Origin: Chrysaora quinquecirrha
Lineage: Eukaryota; Cnidaria; Scyphozoa; Semaeostomeae; Pelagiidae
Direction: 5' to 3'
NCBI GenBank assembly: GCA_014526335.1
Contig: JACTAT010000077.1
Coordinates: 144,822 to 208,821, forward strand
Length of the DNA: 64,000 nt
Positions 55,101-64,000 of this stretch are shown piece after piece. The stretch's first letter is position 1. Each line of letters begins with the position of its first letter. Below the pieces are notes generated by a model. It was not told where the DNA came from and made no database searches. It was given only the letters and a program-made list of their open reading frames with translations. The position numbers were made by a program, and so were the translations under genes.

Positions 55101-58100
55101 AAGGCTTACGAGACTTCTCACAGAATCTTCTCACTTCTGTAATCTCTACTCTTTCGGCTGCACGCAGGAAAGAAAAAGTTTTCCGGCTGAAAATATTCAA
55201 TCGATAGAAATCCCTAGAAATCCTTTAACGAGAGAGTGACATCTGCCGATGCGAGAACCTTCTGGAAATATTAGCGAAATTCTCCCGACCAGGAATAAAT
55301 TACTTAGGTCTATTTTTTTCCAAACCAAGATTTATTTCCGCATTTCTCTGTACGAAAATTAACAGTGAATTTGGAAAGACAAATTTGAAATGTTCACATT
55401 TTCAGTATATTCTATTCGAGAGAAATGAAATTGCTCAATACTAGTCACCGCGCGCTTTCCCGAAAACCAGCAATCTAAACAATCATGTATTAAGTTTATG
55501 TACCGTGAATAAACTAAAGCAAAGTTGAATGGGCATAATATTTAAATCAAAAACGCCAAGTTTCGCAGAGAAATCAAGGATAGTACAGTACATAACGCAA
55601 ACAGACAAACAACGCACTCGCGTCCTCGTCCCCTCAGTTTGGTCACGTGACTCGTTAAAATCGAGACAAAGAGTTAAGACAATAGGCTTCCAGACCAGTC
55701 CTCACTTCTATTGACTATGATTTCATCTTATAATACTTACTCTGGACATTTTCATCAGTCTTTTTCTGTCTTTCATCAATGCCTACTACAGTTGATGTTA
55801 AATCATCGAATTGTTCTCTCGTTTCTGATAAAAAAAACAAATGGAAAAAATGCTTGGAAGAGGTTATAAATATTGAGTTAAACCCTCTTCAGTACAGTGT
55901 CCAGACAGAAAGAGATTAGTATGGGGGGGCGGGGGCTTTGTGGCACCTTCGTTTACTCCAAAATGGTAAATCATATACTCTTGAAAGTGGCAGTAGAAAA
56001 ACCAGCAGCTTTGATTGCCCATTGAACAAAATCAATGTTTCAAGATTTGATTATTCATTTGATTATTTGGCAATTCTGATTGGACAGCCGTTTGAAGGCT
56101 ATTGTTGGAAGTTTCAGCTTCCATTGAAGTGGACCGGTCGAAAGCGCCACGTATGTGGAGAAAGAAAACCTGTCGAAAATGGCTGAAAGTTTACTTCATT
56201 TTTGTGCTGACAAATGGTTGCTTTTTCAAAATAAGCCTCCCATGTGTGCATAATAAGGCATAGTCTTTGATTTGTGATACTTTTCAGACACTCAGAGCTG
56301 GCAACTCAGCGAGAACAAACTGTTGGTCTGACAGCGGGCCTAAAAACTTTCTCTCGTTGTCTTTTCTTATTTATTGATCAGGTCCGTGTGGCAATTTTCT
56401 CTCCTTGATTTCCCTTTGCTCTCTTGAAAAATATCAATTTCGCTAACGCTCACAGCAGAAATGATTTCGCTGCATTTTAGAATAGGCTTCCTACGAGCTA
56501 TCTAGTTAGTCTCATTAACGATAAGACACTTATTTGAAACATGTCTTTGTTATTTACTCTATACCATCTCTATAAGTTTTTATTTTTTATGATTAATGTT
56601 GTAAATTGTTCTGGCGTTATTAAGCTTCCCAGGCTAGATAGGAAAGGCTTTTCCTGGCTCGCATTAGTTTTTCTGGTAGTCAATTAGATTCTAATGACAA
56701 ATATTGCCGTGACTCGGCTTCACTAGAAGTTTTTGTTACCTTATTAATGCATCTAGATGTAGTTAAGTTACCTAGTTGTAATTTAGCTTCAAAATCTTGT
56801 TTTTTTTTTGTTATTTTTTAATTGTATTGTAGACCATGTATCTTAGGATATGGCGTCGAATTATAAAAAATATTTAGAGCTCGAGTATTAGGCTTTCCAT
56901 TAGCTGGAGACAGTTTTAAGTTTCAATCAAAAAGAAAAAAAGGGACTTTTGAAGTTTTCCATAAAATATTCACCTTCTACCGCTGTTTTTATTTCTTTCA
57001 CATCAATTTTTGTTTCTGAAATATGAAAGGTATTATTAACTATTGAGTTTTATAAATTATAAAAAGTTATGTAAATTTAAAGAGCCGTAAATTTGTATAT
57101 TTGTAATAAACGTGGCGTTCTTGAATGACTGAGTAATATACATTTTATCACAAACATGGAACTCTTTCATGTATATATTAACAGACTTACCGAGAACAGT
57201 TTCATCAGCCTTTTTCTGTCTTTCTTCAATAACTTCAACACTTGTTGTCAAATCTTCAAACTTTCCTCTTGTATCTAATATTCAAATTATATTTTTGGGT
57301 TTTTAAATCATAAAAAGTCATGTAAATTTTAAAAGCCTCTAAACGGTGATAATAACAACTTCACATTAAGAAGCAGAATTATCACAGCGTCCTTGAATAA
57401 GTGAGTAACAAAAACTTTTTTACAAACATTGGAATTGTTATGATATCCAATGTAATGGTGCGGCAACCCAAGTTACACGCAGAAAAGATTGCCAACGATA
57501 TATGTTTACTATTTAGATTCATACAATTCCATTATTCATAGATCCATTAAACTCAAGCAAAAATACTTATGTATCCTACATCGAAATCTCCAAATCTAAT
57601 CTCATACCAAAAAAGCTGCGCCCCTAATATGCCAAAGATGTAACAACACAACAACGTACTTTTCCAACACAACAAGATCCTTGATTCCATATTAACAGAC
57701 TTACCTAAAAAATTGTCATCAGTTCTTTTCTGTCGTTCTTCTATAACTTCTACACTTGTTGTCAAATCTTCAAATTTTTCTTTCGCTTCTAATAAAACAT
57801 AACGAAATGAAAAAAAGTCCCGGCTGTCCAATATTATTTTCAGCAACCTTGGCGGGCCTATTATGGCGCGAAAATTCAAAATTGTTTCACGTAGTTCTAG
57901 TTAAGAAAAAACAAACGACATTCTCGCTTCTCATGAGGATCCGGAGAAATGAGCATCTGCCGCCATTTTTCCTCGACAGCATGAATATGGTAAGATCCCT
58001 GCATGCACACTGCAGACAATTTAGTCCCATCATGCCGAGCATAATTTCAGGTTGCGTCATTTGAGGAAAAATAGTCTCGGAATGCCGAGACCTCATCTGT

Positions 58101-59380
58101 CTGTCGGGTAGCTGAAAATAATCTCGATTAGCCAGGCTTATTTCAAATTTCCATAAAAAACGCAAAATGAAAATATAATTTGGGTTAGATAAGATGGCCG
58201 GGATCCCGATCACAAAAGTTGACTTGGTTGACTATTTTCTTCATGTAAACAGGTCAGACTTTCCATTAGCTTTAGTTTTAGTATCAGACTTTCCATTAGC
58301 TGGGGGCAGTTGAACTTTGACCCAATTGAAAAAAATTGACTTTCATTTTCTTGAAGTTCTCCATAAAATAGTCACCTTCTACTGCTGTTTTCATTTCTTT
58401 CACATCGATTTTTGTTTCTGAAATATGAAAGTTAACTATTGAGTTTTTAAATCATAAAAAGTTAGGTAATTTAAAAAAAGTGAAATGGTGATCATTTTCA
58501 TGCCCAATTTCATTAACAAGAAGGCTGTGGGGTTCTTTACATTGTCATAAAATTGGCCCCTTGGCCTCCGTTCTGGATACTTTTGGAAGAGGAGTGTATA
58601 ATGTAATGCTTAAGTAAATACGTTTCTTGTGAATCCTTGAAAATATCAAACAGAACATTACCTAAGAGTATTGGCTTGTAAATTAAGAAGGACATTGAAG
58701 CCTTCCAGCAGAAAACACAAGTGGAACTCGTTACATACCTATCAGCTCACTCTCTATAGTTTCAATTCTTTCTTGAAGCCATTTATTAAATTCTTCATTG
58801 CGTTTTTCCTGAGTTTCCAGCTGCTTCACCAGTTGCTCACTTAATTGTGTACAAACTTTCGATTGAACAATTTCATCTACTTCGCGTTTGCAGTCGGGTC
58901 CAAACAATGTACACACAGTATTCAGGTCCCCAACAACTGTCTGAAACTCGACTGACGGAAGTGACATATCTTTAAGATGAGCAAAGCAGCCATTTCGAAT
59001 CTCCCTCAGTAGGTCTATGACTTCGCTGTCAAATAAAGGAATGTTTCTCTGGGCTTTATTACGACAAGGCGTAATTAGCTGTAAACCTGAATACAGCAGA
59101 ACAAAAAACAGCAGTGTCGGATCCCAATCACTTGTGTCGCCATTGGTTTTAAGATAATCCACATTTCTCTTATTATGTGGATTTTTTTTCACGTTTGATG
59201 GAATAAGACTCACAAGAAACTGACTGCTCTTGGATGTATCATCCCATTTATTGTTAGGATACTTTGCATCCCATTTGTCTTTAAAATATTGCCTTAATTT
59301 CTTTGGCAACACATCTAATATGATCTTTGAAATCTTAACAAAGTTTTCTTGTTCATTGGTTAAGACCAACTTCTCCATCC
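44856..59380 (-). CDS. NLR copy 2: HEPN-linker-NACHT-LRR receptor, open
   Basis: At least twelve exons in order: HEPN (58739-59380), nine small phase-1 linker exons, the NACHT-LRR exon (46296-49441) and a small C-terminal exon. All linker exons are multiples of three with phase 1 at both ends, so any subset can be spliced without frameshift. The predicted product is about 1,490 residues. No stop or frameshift was found in any exon. By domain order it belongs to NLR-type cytosolic sensors: HEPN effector or adaptor, coiled linker, NACHT NTPase switch, LRR. Ligand and function are not visible from sequence. The paralogue at 11164-22615 is frameshifted, so this is probably the functional member of the pair. 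Confidence 0.85.
44893..46295. other. NLR2 intron
   Basis: 45838-46295 parallels copy 1. 'ttttaggtgattttaggtga' repeats sit at 45495-45540. Nothing coding recognised. Confidence 0.5.
46296..49441 (-). CDS. NLR2 NACHT-LRR exon
   Basis: 3146 nt, entering in phase 1 and leaving in phase 0 ('aacaag' before 'gtaaga'). Counting from the codon at 49436: P-loop 'GVAGSGKT' at residues 83-90, Walker B 'LLLIDGLDEM' at 157-166, sensor 'LIILGRPH' around 192-199, and the NLR helical motif 'FKHLSIMEFFA' at 378-388. From about residue 621 there are seven LRR units of about 59 residues ('LRLERLEI' ... 'ADECIDSFSKVL' ... 'AIDKAIWDNLFCN') and a partial eighth. Units 2-4 and 5-7 are a duplicated trio, 531 bp apart at DNA level. 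The upstream TTG is not a start; the exon begins by splicing. Confidence 0.92.
46460..47390. repeat. 177-bp LRR-coding tandem repeat with 531-bp higher order
   Basis: The stretch 'ctctaatctcagatgaccat' occurs about once per 177 bp. Near-identical copies start at 46676 and 47207, exactly three units apart. Confidence 0.9.
49514..50640. repeat. local duplication A (with 53000-54125)
   Basis: Starts 'gatgttcacatgctaattta' and includes the 75-nt linker exon 50544-50618. Nearly identical to 53000-54125. Confidence 0.92.
50544..50618 (-). CDS. NLR2 linker exon, 75 nt
   Basis: Acceptor 'tttttag', donor 'gtaagt', phase 1. Encodes ELSTKLEAVLEM then 'NEESQIMTDEGAQ'. The last linker before the NACHT exon. 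Confidence 0.78.
50811..50960. repeat. one-ended relative of the 34014 element
   Basis: Starts 'ggaggggggctttggggggt' and carries 'aaaacccgaaaacccgg' words as at 34014-34322. The right end is lost. Confidence 0.6.
51493..51567 (-). CDS. NLR2 linker exon, 75 nt
   Basis: Near copy of 50544-50618. The acceptor is '...ttttag', donor 'gtaagt'. Encodes LSTKLEAVLEMNEESQIMTD then ERPQ. Indicates local exon duplication. Confidence 0.75.
51918..52001 (-). CDS. NLR2 linker exon, 84 nt
   Basis: AG acceptor 'atatattag', donor 'gtaagt', phase 1. Encodes ETREQFEDFRTT then 'VVGIDERQKKTDENVQ'. Charged, helix-like. Confidence 0.8.
52048..52200. repeat. AAT, poly-A and TA microsatellites
   Basis: 'ataataataataataataa' at 52050, an A run at 52156 and a TA run ending 52196. 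They lie at the 3' end of the LINE fragment on the minus strand. Confidence 0.9.
52241..53000 (-). pseudogene. LINE reverse transcriptase, C-terminal fragment
   Basis: An open frame reads 'NNLATWFSKNELIMNLKKGK', 'YKYLGVTLDPSLTLDTHI' and 'YNAMIMPLFTYCG', the region after the RT active site in jockey/CR1-type non-LTR elements. It is truncated on the 5' side exactly where local duplication B begins, and ends at a stop. The frame is open for about 250 codons, so the insertion is fairly recent. Confidence 0.85.
53000..54125. repeat. local duplication B (with 49514-50640)
   Basis: Same sequence as 49514-50640, carrying the linker exon 54030-54101. The duplicated block brought an extra linker exon into the gene. 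Confidence 0.92.
54030..54101 (-). CDS. NLR2 linker exon, 72 nt
   Basis: Paralogue of 50544-50618 with an in-frame loss of one codon. Acceptor 'tttttag', donor 'gtaagt'. Encodes a KSLAV-like start and 'INEGSQIMTDESAQ'. Confidence 0.72.
54185..55720. mobile_element. 1.54-kb inverted-repeat element in an NLR2 intron
   Basis: Ends 'atcatagtcaatagaagtga' and the complementary 'tcacttctattgactatgat', about 40 bp each. Interior with scattered short ORFs, none recognised. Its right end lies about 20 bp from the donor of the next linker exon. Confidence 0.7.
55741..55824 (-). CDS. NLR2 linker exon, 84 nt
   Basis: Acceptor 'tttatcag', donor 'gtaagt', phase 1. Encodes ETREQFDDL then 'TSTVVGIDERQKKTDENVQ'. 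Closely related to 51918-52001, with shared flanks. Confidence 0.8.
55825..56973. other. NLR2 intron
   Basis: G-rich run at 55922-55935. No gene or repeat that could be supported. Confidence 0.5.
56974..57015 (-). CDS. NLR2 linker exon, 42 nt
   Basis: Acceptor 'catatttcag', donor 'gtgaat', phase 1. Encodes ETKIDVKEIKTAVE. Donor weaker than its neighbours. Confidence 0.6.
57191..57274 (-). CDS. NLR2 linker exon, 84 nt
   Basis: AG acceptor, donor 'gtaagt', phase 1. Encodes TRGKFEDL then 'TTSVEVIEERQKKADETVL'. Confidence 0.8.
57705..57788 (-). CDS. NLR2 linker exon, 84 nt
   Basis: AG acceptor, donor 'gtaagt', phase 1. Encodes EAKEKFEDL then 'TTSVEVIEERQKRTDDNFL'. Close paralogue of 57191-57274. 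Confidence 0.8.
57837..58430. repeat. segmental duplication, copy 2, linker part
   Basis: Parallels 19566-20160. Meanwhile 57000-57290 parallels 20150-20400, so copy 1 resembles a fusion of two separate linker units of copy 2. Confidence 0.8.
58376..58417 (-). CDS. NLR2 linker exon, 42 nt
   Basis: Acceptor 'catatttcag', donor 'gtgact', phase 1. Encodes ETKIDVKEMKTAVE. The same exon is dead in NLR1 (20116-20157). Confidence 0.6.
58739..59380 (-). CDS. NLR2 HEPN exon
   Basis: Acceptor 'tttattcag' two bases before ATG (59378), donor 'gtatgt'; 213 codons plus one base. Same domain as 21974-22615, with the R-x5-H motif in 'REIRNGCFAHLKDM' intact and only scattered substitutions. The charged C-terminal part leads into the linker exons. 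Confidence 0.87.
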
Positions 59381-59484
59381 CTGAATAAATAAGCAAAAAA
59401 GAAATGTTAGGCTTGTTTGGATAATTTTTGGAAGCAAAGTCGCTCAAATGAAATCAAATGATGCAGTTGACTACGCTTTCAGAG

Positions 59485-59844
59485 CCTCTTACGTCAAGCC
59501 TTGACCTGAATCAACTAATTTCAGACCCTACTCACTTCAATGGAAACGGGAAATTGTGCATAGACCTTATATTCACTGACCAGCTGAACTTGCTCGCACG
59601 AAAAGAGGTCCTTCACTTGATCTGCTTTGTCATTACAGCATACTTAGTGGCACAATTAATATCAGATGTCCACCCGTACCCACCTTTAACAGGAAAATTT
59701 GGGATTTTGATAAGGCGAATGCTAAGCATCCTAAAATTTCTCTGGGAGGTTCACTGGCTCTCTAACCTTTCCCATAATGAGCAACCTAGCCTTTTCACGG
59801 AAACTGTTCTAATGTCTTCTCAAATTTTATGCCCAATCAAAATA
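59485..59844 (+). pseudogene. LINE fragment, copy 2
   Basis: Reads 'LNQLISDPTHFNGNGKLCID' and LIFTDQLNLL, as at 22715-23079. Interrupted by the Helitron. Its continuation is deleted here. Confidence 0.7.
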
Positions 59845-60257
59845 TCTATATATATAAAACAGAACTGTTTGTATGTATATGTACAGTTCGCTTATAACTC
59901 AAGAACGACTCCACAGACTGCAAAACAAAAGATATCTTTGTAATCGGCATTTTCCGGAGAGTGTCCTCGGCGAAAAAAATTTCAAAAACGTTATGAATCA
60001 AAAGAATTAAATAATAGGTATTAGAGTTGAAATAAAATGCCATGGGATTACCATTTCTTGAAGCCATGTTGACATCAAATTAATCAGCATTATACTTATT
60101 AGTTGTATGATTCGGCTAAACAAAGGCCGATTGATCCGAGAAACAATTAATACGTCAAATTAAACATGTGAATGAATTGTAACTAAGAAAAGTCTCCACT
60201 CTATAAAAGGAAAGTTGAACAAATTTCGACCCGGCATGGGCTCGGTACCAGGGCTAG
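59845..60257 (+). mobile_element. non-autonomous Helitron, copy 2
   Basis: TC start, CTAG end, A/T host bases, and a 3' hairpin region in 'cccggcatgggctcggtac'. It keeps about 70 bp lost from the copy at 23080-23433. Confidence 0.78.
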
Positions 60258-60292
60258 TTCGAGTTTGTCATTTAAAATTGATTTGTAGTTTT

Positions 60293-60307
60293 TGTAATTA
60301 ATCATTG
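60293..60307. other. empty site of the DIRS insertion
   Basis: 'tgtaattaatcattg' is uninterrupted. In copy 1 the DIRS element lies between 'gtaatt' and 'aatcatt'. Confidence 0.9.
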
Positions 60308-61560
60308 ATATGATATATATATTTGAAAAAAATTGTCTTGGTCCCTTGAAGACTCAAGTTATAATGTACTGATCATACCAGTAAGCAACAAAAATGTTAA
60401 TAGCAAATCATTAATATCATAATCAACAAACTCACCTAGAGACTAAAAAGCCATATAGAAGTTATGTTGTCTTTGGTTGAATTCTCAGTGATATTATTTT
60501 TCCATTTGCTTTCCATGAAATGTTCCTGACATAAAGAAACAGATAATAAATACAGTACTTGTAAACAAGAAGCAGTTAAAAGATTGGAAAGGTTTCATTG
60601 AAATAAATTTCATGCTGCAAAATTCAACAGTTATAAAAGTTTAGGCACCAGAGTGCACTAAAGCCTTTCTTTTTTTGAATTTTTTCAAAATTTGAAAGCA
60701 TACCCTTGGCTAGACTATAGAAGTCCAAAAAAGAATACCTTCCAGCATGGTACATCCCCAGGTACCTTTATTATGGAAGAACCCCCCTGCCCAAAATGAA
60801 ACGATTCTAAGGTCCACATGTCAAAATATTGAATTTCCTATCTTATCTTCTAGGAGGCTAAAATTTGGCAGTTTTAGGGGTTATTATATGGCGTTTGCAA
60901 ATACAGCTTTTCAGACCGGCAATGGTGCAATCTGATTGGTTGTTCACCAGTCCATACAAGCCATATTGACCAGCATTGATATAACCACGTGATATAACCA
61001 CGGTAATTTCTTATTGATGAAGCGAGAGAGATTGAGATGGGAAATGAAATACTGAAAAATGATGTTTCTTGAGTAAACATTCTCCAGTAAAGTTCAAAAA
61101 TATTCACTATTGTTTTTAAGACCATACAGTATAACAAAGCCTTTATTGAATGATTGCTTGGTCAATTCAGTTGTCATGTAATGGTTAGTACAGCACAATT
61201 TGTGCTTGGGGTCTCAGTCCGGGTAGGAATAGCAGGTTAAAGTTGTAAACACACTTGCTTTGCTTTCCATGATTATGTTCATCTATTAGATGTTCACGTA
61301 ACATAGCAAGCCAGTCAATAAATTACTTGGGAATTCAGGATGTTAATCAATAAAATGTATAAAGCTATTAGGATGACAGAAGCCCAATCGGGATGAAAAC
61401 AGAAAAATGCTTCTGTAAATTTTACTCCTGATCGAGATGAAAATGCCAGGAATGTCTACTTACATATTCCAGGGGATATTTTGGACGCAATTTTCCAAAT
61501 CTACGCCCCAAGAAAGGTGAAGTGGAATGTGAAAAAAATTTTGGGGTTCCTCGTGTAGAT
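60300..61560. repeat. segmental duplication, copy 2, upstream flank
   Basis: Parallels 28269-29840. Includes the 'ttggctagact' repeat (60695-60790) and a tRNA-like SINE head (61170-61240). Confidence 0.9.
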
Positions 61561-61614
61561 TTTCCAAAAATTGCGATTTTATAAAAATGACGTCATTTTC
61601 ATGTTGGGCTGTGG

Positions 61615-61780
61615 CGTCGTCGTGTAATTTAGCTGACTTGACTTTGGTGTCAGGTCAGGTGCTCAGTATGGTCAGGGTTCGAGCCAACGGTAGCGTCACA
61701 GCCAGGTAGAGGTTTCGATTAGTTAACCTAGTACTGAGTTGCCCTGAAACACTATTTCACCTTCACCTTCACCTTCAATG
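61615..61780 (+). repeat. tRNA-derived SINE-like element, copy 2
   Basis: B-box-like 'gggttcgagcc' and a 'ttcaccttcaccttcacctt' tail, as at 32335-32505 with one extra tail unit. Confidence 0.55.
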
Positions 61781-61909
61781 GGCCTAGACAAGTTCAATCA
61801 AACAACAACTTGTGATTTCCGATCTTTGCTATTCTGATCCTGCTAAACATGCATGAAAATATTCAAGATCTAAAGCAAGCCCAGTATCATCAGGAATTAT
61901 GATTATATA

Positions 61910-62979
61910 CACTACCGTTCGAAAAGTTTGGAAACGGTCGCTTAAAAATGGCCGCCAACAGCGGCCAAGGGCCTAATCCAAGAAATTTTCATTTTAAAAG
62001 TCAGAGGTCATGCGGCCATTATCTTGCTAAGTTTCGGCGGGAAAATGTTCGTCACTGCACTCGCCATCATTTTAAATCGAAAGGAGAAGATTATTTCGAT
62101 GGTATAATAGAAAATACACAAAACTGAGAAGCTTTGCCTTCAAAAACCAAGGAAAAGATTTTTAGGACTACTGATCTGAAATTATGGGAAAGAGAGGGGT
62201 TTCGTTACTCCAAGATGGAAAATTTTGCAGTTATTTGAAGCCCAGTTGTTTTAGCTTTTCCGTTGTAGTAAAAGTTTTCCTGAAATATCGATTTTACAAA
62301 GTTAATCAGGGTTAAAGTTTTCTAAACATTTTCAGGTGAGTGAACTTATAACATGACAGAAGAGTGTGGTTTTTCAAATATCGTTCTGCTCCTTGTAAAA
62401 TGACTGATGACTCTAAAATTTTGATAAAGTACTGCTCATTTATTCTAGTTTTCGAATATGTGTTTGAATTGTTTTGATCTTGCCTCTTTTTTAGTCTAAT
62501 ACCTGACAAAACATTTGTTGTTGAAAAAGACCCTTTAAAAATGGCTCACCTGAAAAATGTTTAGAAAACTTTAACCCTGATTAACTTTGTAAAAATCGAT
62601 ATTTCAGGAAAACTTTTACTACAACGGAAAAGCTAAAACAACTGGGCTTCAAATAACTGCAAAATTTTCCATCTTGGAGTAACGAAACCCCTCTCTTTCC
62701 CATAATTTCAGATCAGTAGTCCTAAAAATCTTTTCCTTGGTTTTTGAAGGCAAAGCTTCTCAGTTTTTGTGTATTTTTCTATTATACCATCGAAATAATC
62801 TTCTCCTTTCGATTTAAAATGATGGCGAGTGCAGTGACGAACATTTTCCCGCCGAAACTTAGCAAGATAATGGCTGCATGACCTCTGACTTTTAAAATGA
62901 AAATTTCTTGGATTAGGCCCTTGGCCGCTGTTGGCGGCCATTTTTAAGCGATCGTTTCCAAACTTTTCGAACGGTAGTG
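61910..62979. mobile_element. 1.07-kb fold-back Tc1/mariner-like MITE
   Basis: Ends 'cactaccgttcgaaaagttt' and the complement, flanked by TA on each side. The arms are complementary almost throughout, with the centre at about 62445, so the whole element could form one hairpin. No transposase. Absent from copy 1. Confidence 0.88.
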
Positions 62980-62987
62980 TAGTTTCT

Positions 62988-63063
62988 TTATCAGTAGACA
63001 TGGGTGGGTTAGGAAAAACTAGGTGGCACGTCTTGTCATTTGAACAATGAAGTACCCCCGGGG
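62988..63063. mobile_element. truncated right end of the hAT-like MITE
   Basis: Matches 33461-33540, ending 'caatgaagtacccccggg'. The left part is gone, and the fold-back element borders the break. Confidence 0.75.
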
Positions 63064-64000
63064 GTTAAATACTGTATGATACCCCTGGCTAGACCAATAA
63101 TGCAAAAATGTATACCCTTGGCTAGACTGTACAAGTCCGAAAAAGTATACCCTCTAGCTCGCCACATCCCAAGGTACCTTTATTATGGGAGAATCCCCCC
63201 GTGACTAAAATGAAAAAACTTAACTTTAATGTCTAACTGATCCATAATCTGAATCCCAATGGGGACTCACTATGGATACATGACGGGGGGTCCTCAAAAA
63301 ACCCAAAAAATATGTATATTTTAGGAGTTGTATACCCGAAAATGCACCAAACAATCTCCGTTGTCTCTCTGTTTCAGTATTTCCTCCCTTAATAAGGCTC
63401 AACTGACAATTTATGCAAACCAACAAAACACTCTCTTGTTTATAATCTGTACTTTGTCATGAGACCTCTGGATTGTTTGTGAATCAAGCCAAAATTACAC
63501 CAATTTTGCTAAAAAAGCAGATACACTAAATTCCGTTCTTCAATACCCAAAAGTGACTGACCCCCCGTCACTTACCTATAGCGAATCAAAACTCATAAAA
63601 GCCAAATCAAATCAAATGAAATCAAACATCATAAAAGCCTTAAAAAACAAACTCAGGTTTGGAGAGTAAATTCCAAAGGAAACTAAAAGTTAAAAAGGCT
63701 GATACCCATGAGGACTTTAGTGTGCTCGTTCAGCCAATCCATGAATTTTTGGTCCAAGGGCAGAGACACCGCCACTGATACGCCAACGCCAATACGCCAA
63801 TAAATCGACTAGGGACTACCTCGTCCAAGATTCGACCAACCGCCACATGTTGTTTGAACTGACACATACACTCATACACATACAGTTTGAACCTTATTTG
63901 TGACTGAAAAAATTACCACATGCAGTTTGAATCATAAGACTGTCTCGTGCATTTAGAACATTAAAACAACCATATGCAATTTAAACCTTAAAACTGTCAC
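63064..64000. repeat. segmental duplication, copy 2, far flank
   Basis: Parallels 33541-34830 except for the 309-bp insert. Runs off the window. No gene recognised. Confidence 0.85.

Overview
This is a eukaryotic nuclear window. It has split genes with GT-AG introns, low GC, dense interspersed repeats and one 500-base run of N (10166-10665). Its most diagnostic content is a pair of NLR-like genes that combine a DZIP3-type HEPN domain, a NACHT NTPase and leucine-rich repeats. That combination is best known from anthozoan cnidarians (corals, sea anemones), so a cnidarian host is the most likely reading, but no taxonomic search could be run.

Layout. (1) 1-9.3 kb, plus strand: seven exons of the C-terminal bisphosphatase half of PFKFB (6-phosphofructo-2-kinase/fructose-2,6-bisphosphatase). 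The upstream kinase half lies outside the window. The gene looks damaged: one exon has a one-base deletion and an expected exon is missing where a 2.8-kb palindrome sits in the intron. (2) 11.1-22.6 kb, minus strand: NLR copy 1 (HEPN exon, small linker exons, NACHT-LRR exon), with a one-base frameshift in the NACHT exon. Upstream of it lie a LINE fragment, a Helitron, a 4.6-kb DIRS retrotransposon and several MITEs. (3) 34-44 kb: no confident gene; minisatellites and at least three inverted-repeat transposons with visible target-site duplications. (4) 44.8-59.4 kb, minus strand: NLR copy 2, open through the whole NACHT-LRR exon, with more linker exons and more LRR units than copy 1. (5) 59.4-64 kb: the upstream flank of copy 2.

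The organising fact is a direct tandem segmental duplication. About 10.7-34.8 kb is paralogous to about 45.8-64 kb in the same orientation. Each copy therefore serves as the empty-site control for insertions in the other. This gives base-level boundaries for the DIRS element, a Mutator-like MITE and a hAT-like MITE, and shows how the two receptors diverged by changes in exon number, LRR number and point mutations.

The two NLR genes probably encode cytosolic innate sensors: a HEPN domain with an intact R-x5-H motif, a coiled linker, a NACHT switch and an LRR sensor. This is inferred from domain order only. No promoters, RNA genes or polyadenylation sites could be assigned with confidence.
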